Positions 5,899 to 12,575 of a stretch of 15,934 bases of DNA are shown here, piece by piece (positions within the stretch are counted from its first letter, which is position 1; each line of letters begins with the position of its first letter). A model generated the notes under the pieces. That model was given only the letters and a program-made list of their open reading frames with translations, was not told the DNA's origin and did not search any database. This stretch comes from UBA6921 sp031363085 (GTDB taxonomy: Bacteria; Pseudomonadota; Gammaproteobacteria; SG8-11): assembly GCA_031363085.1 (NCBI GenBank), contig JANLTU010000093.1, forward strand, positions 1 to 15,934. Direction: 5' to 3'. A program made the translations under genes and the position numbers.

Positions 5899-7422
5899 TC
5901 AGGGTAATGGTTTGGGATCGATCTGGATCTTGGTAGCGACACCGCCCAAGTAGACGCCATTGGCAGTTTCCATTTGTGCGGTGTGATTGTGCATGGGGTA
6001 TTCGCCAACTTGGTTTAACTCGAACAGCACTTCGACGGTACTCAGCGGCGCGACATCAATGACATCGACCAACTTGAAAGGCCGTATGTAGTGCTCGCCG
6101 TTTTTGCTCAAGACTTGGACATGGTTGGCGTGAAAATGCAGCGCTTGTGAGAATAGTCCACCGTTCACGATGCGCACCAAGGCACTTTCTCCGACCGTGC
6201 CAACAATACTGGTGTCATTCGGAATCAACGGAGTCGGTGCTTTCATCGCATCAAAGCCACCTTTGCCGTTGATGACAAAATAATTCGGTTTGTAGATTGC
6301 GGTGGTCACTGGCGGTGGATTCGCAGGAACCGCTCGTTGTGCGTTTGCGTCCGCTACGGCATTCCAACGAACCGCGTCCATGTCACCCACAACCCAGGTG
6401 CGTTCAAATGTAAACGCTGGCGCCCCGGCAAATGCGGTATTGCTGCCGTCCTTTGGACGCACGATCAGGGCGCCGTATAAACCCATCTCGCGGTTAACCT
6501 CGTTGTTGAGTGAGTCGTAGTACAGATAGGTGCCTGCACTATTTGCAGCGGCCGTAAATGTGTACATCTTGCTCATGCCGGGGGTGATTTCTGCGTTAGC
6601 TGCGCTGTTTGTTTGAATGCCCTTGATCACAAAGTTATGGTTCACTGTGTGGTCGTTGTATACGGTGATGTTGACAGTATCCCCCTCGGTGACCGTGATC
6701 GCCGGCGCAGGGAATTGCGCTGTGCTAATAACCTTGGGAAATCCTGTCCCCGGAGAAAATCCCCACGCCGGAATGCTCGCAAGGGCCACGCCATTTTTGT
6801 CGTTGATGATGAGTATTCCCGACTTCACGTGTAAGTCGAAATTACGCGTGCCGGACGGCACCGGGCTTGGTGTTACGGTCGGTACCGGAGTTGGGGTAGC
6901 CGTTGGCGTTGGTGTGGGAGTCGGCGAGGGCGTAGGCGATGGCTTAACCGTAGGCGTGGGCGTCACTGTCGGAGTCGTTGTCGGTGTTGCCGTCGGAGTC
7001 GTTGTAGGTGTGGGTGTCGGCACCGAGGTTGTGCTCGGGCTCGGTGTAGCGGTCGGCGTCGGTGAACGTGGTGGTCGTCCGACGCAATTAATTCTCGCCT
7101 TTGAGGCTCCGTTAATGATGACTGCGGGCGGGCTGAGCACGGTCAAACTATAAATGGTGAGGTCGGCGTTGACGGTGTAACTGCCGTTGGCAAGGCCGGT
7201 GAAGCTGTAATTGCCATCTTTGTCGCTGAGCGTGGTGGCGAGGGTGGCACTGGTCGCCGCGTTATTCAATGTCACTTTTATGTTGGCTAACGGATTGTCG
7301 ACCTCGTTGAGAACCGCTCCGGAAATGCTATAGGTGTTGTTCGCAGGTGTGGGGCTTTGAGAACAGCCAAATAACACCAAGGCGGCCAGGAAAATGAGCG
7401 ATGTTTTGAGCAGGTTGAGCAT
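5899..7422 (-). CDS. Multicopper-oxidase-like lipoprotein, trinuclear-site domain subunit with Pro/Thr linker (507 aa)
   Basis: I place the start at 7422 because MLNLLKTSLIFLAALVLFGC is a complete lipoprotein signal (C20); the frame is open to 7560 but that extension has no signal character. Residues about 31-85 are a carboxypeptidase-regulatory-like beta-sandwich (SISGAVLNEVDNPLANIKVT, then DKDGNYSFTGLANGSYTV). A linker of Pro-Thr/Ser repeats covers about 117-190. Two cupredoxin domains follow. In the first, the HTIHLHG of the neighbour is replaced by HNFVIKG, and its HCH motif by YYDSLNNEVNREMGLYG, with no Cys and no type-1 ligands. The second keeps HFHANH (H429, H431, H434) and HNH (H478, H480), the trinuclear-type ligands, again without a type-1 Cys. 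It appears to be a membrane-tethered paralogue of the downstream protein, which has the opposite set of ligands. Confidence 0.83.
   Translation of the reverse strand: MLNLLKTSLIFLAALVLFGCSQSPTPANNTYSISGAVLNEVDNPLANIKVTLNNAATSATLATTLSDKDGNYSFTGLANGSYTVNADLTIYSLTVLSPPAVIINGASKARINCVGRPPRSPTPTATPSPSTTSVPTPTPTTTPTATPTTTPTVTPTPTVKPSPTPSPTPTPTPTATPTPVPTVTPSPVPSGTRNFDLHVKSGILIINDKNGVALASIPAWGFSPGTGFPKVISTAQFPAPAITVTEGDTVNITVYNDHTVNHNFVIKGIQTNSAANAEITPGMSKMYTFTAAANSAGTYLYYDSLNNEVNREMGLYGALIVRPKDGSNTAFAGAPAFTFERTWVVGDMDAVRWNAVADANAQRAVPANPPPVTTAIYKPNYFVINGKGGFDAMKAPTPLIPNDTSIVGTVGESALVRIVNGGLFSQALHFHANHVQVLSKNGEHYIRPFKLVDVIDVAPLSTVEVLFELNQVGEYPMHNHTAQMETANGVYLGGVATKIQIDPKPLP
6853..7074 (-). repeat. 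Pro-Thr repeat-coding low-complexity tract
   Basis: About 220 nt made of short degenerate units encoding PTPT/PTATP/SPTP within the lipoprotein oxidase gene. The opposite strand reads as a long run of Gly/Val codons, a by-product of the repeat and not a gene. Such tracts act as extended spacers between a membrane anchor and a globular domain, and their copy number changes easily by slippage. Confidence 0.85.
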
Positions 7423-7574
7423 GCGGTTTCCCGTCCATGAGTGAGGAGGCGTTGCAGCGTATGCTGCCTTAAAGCATGGGTTGGAGCAAGCAGTAGCAAC
7501 GGCTAATGATGCGTATTGAGTCGGAAAAAAGGCTACGGGCGGGATTTTAGCTAAGCTCACAATCGCTACTCCTA

Positions 7575-7593
7575 GGCCCCGCAGAACGGGGCC
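7575..7593. repeat. GC-rich hairpin between small exported protein and oxidase genes
   Basis: GGCCCC (7575-7580) and GGGGCC (7588-7593) form a perfect 6-bp stem with a 7-nt loop. The TTTTT run (7600-7604) lies on the + strand side, so as a terminator it would stop + strand transcripts, not the minus strand genes around it. It may lower read-through from the small gene into the oxidase genes or stabilise an RNA end. Confidence 0.45.
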
Positions 7594-7631
7594 GGCGAAT
7601 TTTTGTGGGGTACGGGTACCGACTAAGATCG

Positions 7632-7958
7632 CTAGCGTAGTTGGACCAGTCGCTGCAATTCCAACAATTCGTAGCGCAGCATGTTCATATGCGATTCAAT
7701 GCCGGCGGTGTACTGGCGGCGCGGCGAGCGGCGCTTCACTTTTTCGAGTTCCGTCTCCAACTTTGCTAATTGCTGTTGTTTGCGGGTGATCGAATAATGT
7801 GCGCAATCGGCTTCTGAGATGATCCGGGTGCCATTGGTTTTCTCTGCGCTGGCCTTCGTGTTGTTGGTGCCGTTGGCATTCGTCGCAGCGAATGTTGCTT
7901 GCGGCAAGGCGAGGGCAAAGGTCATAACCAAGCTGGCAGCGATAATGGTTTTTTTCAT
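7632..7958 (-). CDS. Small exported protein with C-terminal coiled coil, 108 aa
   Basis: The start at 7958 is fixed by GGAGG five bases upstream; an ATG four codons earlier overlaps that ribosome binding site and is unlikely to be used. MKKTIIAASLVMTFALALPQ followed by ATFA is a textbook Sec signal, with cleavage near residue 24. The mature part begins with a low-complexity Asn/Thr/Ala/Lys segment. Then come one cysteine (in EADCAHYS) and a charged helical stretch (QQQLAKLETELEKVKRR, later LRYELLELQRLVQLR) that should form a coiled coil. I recognise no family. It is the first gene of the minus strand block and the closest to the metal-type operator, so it may be co-regulated with the oxidases. 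No metal-binding motif (His or Met clusters) is visible, so a copper-binding role is not supported by sequence. Confidence 0.75.
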   Translation of the reverse strand: MKKTIIAASLVMTFALALPQATFAATNANGTNNTKASAEKTNGTRIISEADCAHYSITRKQQQLAKLETELEKVKRRSPRRQYTAGIESHMNMLRYELLELQRLVQLR

Positions 7959-8088
7959 AACTTCCTCCATAGGGGATGTGCGTTCCCTGCTGTGTCGTCA
8001 TCACCATGGATTACGGAAATGATGATGTGCGATGTTGATTGAAGTGCAGATACTGCCATGGGGAAGCCGACGCCAGTCTGACGCACAG

Positions 8089-8104
8089 ATTACAATTTTG
8101 TAAT
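8089..8104. promoter_or_regulatory. Metal-type response regulator operator (ATTACA-N4-TGTAAT)
   Basis: ATTACA (8089-8094), a 4-nt spacer and TGTAAT (8099-8104) make a perfect 6-4-6 palindrome between the divergent small exported gene and the response regulator gene. As I recall, boxes of this type are the binding sites of CopR/CusR/PcoR-like regulators. Its position fits autoregulation of the two-component system and control of the divergent oxidase block. I could not assign confident -35/-10 elements on either side. Confidence 0.65.
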
Positions 8105-8172
8105 GTTGCGCGCTCACGCTTGCTCTTCACTCACAATCAAAGCAGCCGTATTGCGGCGCCGGGAAGCCACGC

Positions 8173-8853
8173 ATGAAGATTTTAATCGTCGAAGATGAAC
8201 CCAAAACCGGTGCTTACCTGCGCTTGGGTCTTGCCGAAGCGGGCTTCATCGTCGACTTGGTTGCCGACGGCATCGACGGCATGCACTTGGCGCTGACCGA
8301 GACCTACGACTTGTTGATTCTCGACGTCATGCTGCCGCGGCTGGATGGCTGGCAGGTGTTGCGCGCGGTGCGTCAGGCCGGCAAGGAGATGCCGGTGCTG
8401 TTTCTCACCGCGCGCGACCGCGTCGAGGATCGGGTGAAGGGTCTGGAAATCGGCGCCGACGATTATCTGGTTAAACCGTTCGCGTTTGCCGAGTTGCTGG
8501 CGCGCGTGCGCACGCTGCTGCGGCGCGGCAAAACCAAGGAGCTGGACGTGCTGCGCGCCGCCGACGTGGAGCTTGACATATTACGTCGGCGCGCCACTCG
8601 GGCCGGAAAAAAAATCGAACTCACCACTAAGGAATTCGTTTTACTCGAACTGTTCATGCGGCGTCAGCAAGAGGTGTTGCCGCGTTCGCTGATCGCGTCG
8701 CTGGTGTGGGACATGAATTTCGACAGCGACACCAACGTGATCGAAGTGGCGGTGCGGCGCTTGCGCGCCAAGCTGGACGATGGTTTCGAACGCAAGCTGA
8801 TCCGCACGGTGCGCGGCATGGGCTATGTTTTCGAAGCCGGTGACGGCGAATGA
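8173..8853 (+). CDS. OmpR-family response regulator, heavy-metal (CusR/CopR/CzcR) type
   Basis: At 226 aa it has the usual length for the family. The receiver domain (1 to about 115) has the acidic pocket VEDE (E7, D8), the phosphoacceptor D51 in LILDVMLP, T79 in LFLTAR and K101 in VKPF. The C-terminal winged-helix DNA-binding domain (about 130-222) shows LTTKEFVLLELFMRR and ends with TVRGMGYVFE, both typical. The close match to the CusR/CopR/CzcR group is in the receiver (DGIDGMHLAL, YDLLILDVMLPRLDGW). The stop overlaps the kinase start (ATGA), so the pair is co-translated. A palindrome typical of metal regulators lies 69 nt upstream of the start. The metal cannot be read from the regulator; copper is inferred from the divergent oxidase genes. 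Confidence 0.9.
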   Translation: MKILIVEDEPKTGAYLRLGLAEAGFIVDLVADGIDGMHLALTETYDLLILDVMLPRLDGWQVLRAVRQAGKEMPVLFLTARDRVEDRVKGLEIGADDYLVKPFAFAELLARVRTLLRRGKTKELDVLRAADVELDILRRRATRAGKKIELTTKEFVLLELFMRRQQEVLPRSLIASLVWDMNFDSDTNVIEVAVRRLRAKLDDGFERKLIRTVRGMGYVFEAGDGE

Positions 8854-10259
8854 CTATGACGCCGCGCTTTTCCATTACGCTGCGCCTCACGCTGTTGTTC
8901 GGCGCAACTTCCGTGATGGTGTTGCTGGGCTTGGGTTATTTTATTACCGAGGCGGTGGAACATCACTTCGAAGAGCAGGATCTTGACATTCTGGTCGGCA
9001 AGGTCGAGCTTGCCCAGCATGCGCTGTCGGGCATCACTTCTCGCGCCGAGCTTGACAAATTACCGCAACAGCTCGGCGATGCCTTGGTGGGCCACTACGG
9101 TTTGTCCATGGCAGTGCTGGGGTCGCGCGGGCAGACCTTGTTCGCAACGCCGAGTTCACCCTTTCCGCCGGCACTGTTGTCGCTTGCTCCCGGCACCACC
9201 GAACGCGTCTCGACCGATCTGACGATATGGAAACACGGCGAGCACATGTTCCGCGGTCTTGCGGTGGTCATGCCCATTGCATTTCTGGACGTGTCGCCGG
9301 TCACCGTTGCGGTGGCGACCGATATTTCGCACCACGTGGAATTGCTCGGCATTTTTAGCGCGACGCTGTGGTGGGTGATGGCGCTCGCCGCGTTGCTGAG
9401 TGCGCTGCTGGGTTGGGTGGCGACGCGTTTCGGCTTGATGCCGTTGCGCGATATCGCACGCATCAGTCGCGAGACCTCAATCGACCGGCTCGACGACCGC
9501 ATCCAACTGGACGCCATTCCCATTGAATTGAAAGAAACCGCCACCGCCTTCAATGACATGCTCGCGCGGCTGGAAGATTCATTCCGGCGCCTGACCGACT
9601 TTGCGTCCGACATCGCGCACGAGCTGCGCACGCCGATCAGCAACTTGATGACGCAAACCCACGTCACGCTCGCGCAAGCGCGCACCATCGAGGACTATCG
9701 TGAGGTGCTGTTTTCCAACGTGGAAGAGCTGGATCGCCTCGCGCGCATGGTGTCCGACATGTTGTTTCTGGCCAAGGCCGATCACGGCCTGATCATGCCG
9801 CAGCGCGAAACCGTCGATCTGGCGCGTGAGCTGGGCGAGCTGATCGAGTTTTACGGCATCGCCGCGCACGAGCGTGACGTAAACCTGCAACTTGAGGGCG
9901 CGGGTATTGTCATGGGTGATCGCTCCATGCTGCGTCGCGCCATCGGCAACCTGTTGTCGAACGCGATTCGCCATTCGCCTTCCGGCAGCAGCGTGCGTGT
10001 GGCGCTGGCAAAAACCAACGCCGGTGAAACAGCGGTGTCGGTGGAAAATACCGGCGCCGACATTGCGCCCGAGCAGTTGCCACGGATTTTTGATCGCTTT
10101 TACCGCGCCGACCCCTCGCGCCATGCCTCGTCTGAAGGCGCGGGGCTGGGACTTGCGATCACCCGCTCCATCATCCAGGCGCACGATGGGAAAATTCAGG
10201 CCAGCTCAGCCAACGGCGTGACCCGCTTTAGCATCACCTTGCCGAGCGAAGTCAATTGA
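8850..10259 (+). CDS. Heavy-metal-type sensor histidine kinase (CusS/CopS/CzcS-like)
   Basis: The protein has 469 aa. A first membrane helix (about 11-33) is followed by a periplasmic sensor region of roughly 130 residues and a second helix (about 165-192). Next come a HAMP linker, the dimerisation/phosphoacceptor helix with H257 in IAHELRTPISNL, the N box (AIGNLLSNAIRHS), the G1 region (ENTGADI) and the G2 box (GAGLGLAI). The sensor region is acidic and has scattered His (HHFEEQDLD near the first helix, HH at 161-162 near the second), but no Met-rich or Cys-containing metal motif. It phosphorylates the overlapping upstream regulator. The family is clear. The specific metal (copper/silver or zinc/cadmium/cobalt) is not determined. 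Confidence 0.9.
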   Translation: MTMTPRFSITLRLTLLFGATSVMVLLGLGYFITEAVEHHFEEQDLDILVGKVELAQHALSGITSRAELDKLPQQLGDALVGHYGLSMAVLGSRGQTLFATPSSPFPPALLSLAPGTTERVSTDLTIWKHGEHMFRGLAVVMPIAFLDVSPVTVAVATDISHHVELLGIFSATLWWVMALAALLSALLGWVATRFGLMPLRDIARISRETSIDRLDDRIQLDAIPIELKETATAFNDMLARLEDSFRRLTDFASDIAHELRTPISNLMTQTHVTLAQARTIEDYREVLFSNVEELDRLARMVSDMLFLAKADHGLIMPQRETVDLARELGELIEFYGIAAHERDVNLQLEGAGIVMGDRSMLRRAIGNLLSNAIRHSPSGSSVRVALAKTNAGETAVSVENTGADIAPEQLPRIFDRFYRADPSRHASSEGAGLGLAITRSIIQAHDGKIQASSANGVTRFSITLPSEVN

Positions 10260-10275
10260 ACGCTTTAACATGATT

Positions 10276-10334
10276 GGAGCGCGGGCTTCCAGCTCGCCAG
10301 AATAAAAAAACAGCGGCCAGGATGGCCGCGCTCC
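10276..10334. repeat. REP-like palindromic element
   Basis: GGAGCGCGG (10276-10284) and CCGCGCTCC (10326-10334) are perfect inverted ends. Inside, CGGCC (10314-10318) pairs with GGCCG (10324-10328), and GCGGGC can pair with GCTCGC. An A-rich centre (AATAAAAAAAC) separates the two arms. The element opens with the same GGAGCG...GGCTT.CAGC pattern as the hairpin at the right edge of the window, so it looks like one copy of a dispersed family. Confidence 0.65.
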
Positions 10335-10448
10335 GGCGATTGCATAGACCACTGTTCCACACGAAATTACGCTGCGTTACCTTCCGCTTTTCAATTGGTG
10401 TAAATTGAGCGCGAACCTCCCGTAGGTAAACCACAAGGCGCAAGCACA

Positions 10449-12485
10449 ATGTCCGAAGCCCTGCTGCAAGTTGAAAATCTCAAGACCTGGTTCGGCGCGG
10501 GTGCCACAGCGGTGCGCGCGGTCGACGACATCAGTTTTGAAATCGCCACAGGTGAGACTTTCGCGCTGCTGGGCGAGTCGGGCTGCGGCAAGTCGATGAC
10601 GTCGTTGTCGATCATGCGGTTGGTGCCGCAGCCGGCGGGGCGCATCGTCGGCGGTACCGTGCGCATGCACGGCGACGACGTGCTGAGATTGCCCGAAAGC
10701 GCCATGCGCAACGTGCGCGGCCGGCGTATCGCGATGATTTTTCAGGAGCCAATGACCAGTTTGAATCCGGTCATGACGGTCGGTGCGCAAATCGTCGAGG
10801 GCGTGCTGCGGCACAAGGCGTTGCGCGGCGACGCGGCGCGTGCGCGCGTGATCGAGCTGCTGGCGGCGGTCGGCATTTCCGACCCGCAACGGCATTACGA
10901 CGACTACCCGCACCAGTTGTCGGGCGGCATGAAGCAACGCGTGATGATCGCCATCGCGCTGGCCGGGGATCCCGATCTGTTGATCGCCGACGAACCAACC
11001 ACGGCGCTGGACGTGACTATTCAGGCGCAGGTGCTGGAGCTGTTGCGCACGCTGCAAAAACAGCGCGGCATGTCGATTTTATTAATCACGCACGACCTGG
11101 GTGTGGTGGCCGAGATGGCCGACCGCGTAGCGGTGATGTACGCCGGACAAATTGTCGAGATTGCGGACCGCAAGACCTTCTTCGCCGCGCCGCAACATCC
11201 CTACAGCAAAAAATTATTCGAATCGGTGCCGACCATGCACAAGCGCGGCCAGTCACTGGCGGTGATTCGCGGCACGGTGCCGTCGCTGGCGCAGGAGTTC
11301 AGCAGTTGCCGATTTGCAACGCGCTGCGACTGGGCCTGGGATGCCTGCCACAGCCGTGTGCCGCGTTGGCTTGCGGGCGCCGGCGCACAGGGGGTACGGT
11401 GTCATCTTTATGATGCCGAGGTGCCGCAGGCAACAACGCACAGCGCGCCACTGGCCACGCCGGCTCACAGCGTGGCCGCAAGCCCGGCGAACGGCGCGAG
11501 TCTGTTGCGCGTCGATCACGTGCAAGTGCATTTCCCGATCCGCAAAGGCTTGTTCCAGCGCGTGGTCGGGCATGTGAAAGCGGTCGACGGCGTGTCGTTG
11601 GCGATTGCGCGCGGGCGCACGTTGGCGCTGGTGGGTGAGTCCGGCTGCGGTAAAACCACGGTGGCAAAAGGCGTGCTGCAACTGGTGCAGCCGAGCGGCG
11701 GTCAGGTGCAGTTCGACAACATCGACTTGTTCGCGCTGCGCAAAGAGCAATTACGGCTAAGCCGCCGCGACGCGCAGATTATTTTTCAAGACCCGTTTGC
11801 TTCGATGAACCCGCGCATGCTGGTGCAACAGATCATCGAGGAGGGCATGCTCGCGCTGGGCGTGGGTGCGTCGGCGCAGGAACGCGTGCAACGCATCGAC
11901 ACCTTGCTCACCCAGGTGGGCTTGCCGGTTGAAGCGAAACACCGTTACCCGCATGAGTTTTCCGGCGGCCAGCGCCAGCGCATCTGCATCGCGCGTGCCT
12001 TGGCGGTGGAGCCCAAGCTCATTATTTGCGACGAACCCACCAGCGCGTTGGATGTTTCGGTGCAGGCGCAGATTTTGAATTTGCTGAAGAGTTTGCAGGA
12101 TCAAATGGGGCTGGCGTATTTATTCATCACGCACAACATCTCGGTGGTGGAATATCTGGCGCACGAGGTGGCGGTGATGTACCTGGGGCGCATCGTTGAA
12201 CGCGGCACGGTGGATGAAGTGCTGCGCAATCCGCAACATCCGTACACGCGCGCGTTGTTATCCGCCGTGCCCAAAGTAGATGCGCAAACCCGGCCGCCGA
12301 TAGTGCGGCTGGCAGGCGAATTGCCGTCGCCAGTGAATCCGCCGCACGGCTGTCATTTTCATCCGCGTTGCCCGCAAGCCATGCCCGAGTGTCGCGCGCA
12401 GTACCCGGACGAGCGGGGAGTGAGCGAGTCGCATCGGGTGCATTGTTTCTTGGTCAAAGGGCAGAACGGCAATGTTGAATTGTAA
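10449..12485 (+). CDS. Fused dual-ATPase ABC protein, oligopeptide/dipeptide importer type
   Basis: The 678 residues hold two ATP-binding halves. The first has Walker A GESGCGKS (42-49), signature LSGGMKQR (157-164) and Walker B LLIADEP (177-183). The second has GESGCGKT from about 396, FSGGQRQR from about 504 and LIICDEPTSALD after it. Each half ends in the cysteine-containing tail of peptide transporters (CRFATRCDWAWDACHSRVP; CHFHPRCPQAMPECRAQYP). This equals DppD plus DppF in one chain, as in YejF or GsiA. Such ATPases drive uptake of peptides or related compounds through two membrane permeases and a binding protein, none of which lies in this window. The last codons (NVEL and stop) fall in a repeat shared with the right edge of the window. 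ATPase identity is certain; the substrate is not. Confidence 0.92.
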   Translation: MSEALLQVENLKTWFGAGATAVRAVDDISFEIATGETFALLGESGCGKSMTSLSIMRLVPQPAGRIVGGTVRMHGDDVLRLPESAMRNVRGRRIAMIFQEPMTSLNPVMTVGAQIVEGVLRHKALRGDAARARVIELLAAVGISDPQRHYDDYPHQLSGGMKQRVMIAIALAGDPDLLIADEPTTALDVTIQAQVLELLRTLQKQRGMSILLITHDLGVVAEMADRVAVMYAGQIVEIADRKTFFAAPQHPYSKKLFESVPTMHKRGQSLAVIRGTVPSLAQEFSSCRFATRCDWAWDACHSRVPRWLAGAGAQGVRCHLYDAEVPQATTHSAPLATPAHSVAASPANGASLLRVDHVQVHFPIRKGLFQRVVGHVKAVDGVSLAIARGRTLALVGESGCGKTTVAKGVLQLVQPSGGQVQFDNIDLFALRKEQLRLSRRDAQIIFQDPFASMNPRMLVQQIIEEGMLALGVGASAQERVQRIDTLLTQVGLPVEAKHRYPHEFSGGQRQRICIARALAVEPKLIICDEPTSALDVSVQAQILNLLKSLQDQMGLAYLFITHNISVVEYLAHEVAVMYLGRIVERGTVDEVLRNPQHPYTRALLSAVPKVDAQTRPPIVRLAGELPSPVNPPHGCHFHPRCPQAMPECRAQYPDERGVSESHRVHCFLVKGQNGNVEL

Positions 12486-12538
12486 ATGTTGAATTCAAGC
12501 CTGCGCTGCGCGCACACCGCAATTAAGCATTCAACATT
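12471..12538. repeat. AATGTTGAAT direct and inverted repeats at a convergent gene junction
   Basis: AATGTTGAAT occurs at 12471-12480 and 12485-12494, and its exact reverse complement ATTCAACATT at 12529-12538. The inverted pair could form a hairpin between the convergent ABC and mltD genes and may work as a two-way terminator or an mRNA end. The same kind of sequence recurs after rnhA at 15872-15894. Confidence 0.6.
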
Positions 12539-12575
12539 CAAAATTAAACATTCCCATTAGGCATTCCCAACACAC

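Noticed and set aside
6617..7153. 178-codon + strand frame rich in Gly and Val
   Set aside because: It is the reverse of the Pro-Thr repeat codons in the lipoprotein oxidase gene, not a gene.
7423..7560. N-terminal extension of the lipoprotein oxidase
   Set aside because: The frame is open, but the added 46 residues would bury a complete lipoprotein signal that begins at 7422.
9095..10184. Two frames of about 200 codons on the minus strand
   Set aside because: They are antisense to the sensor kinase in GC-rich DNA, where stop codons are rare by composition.
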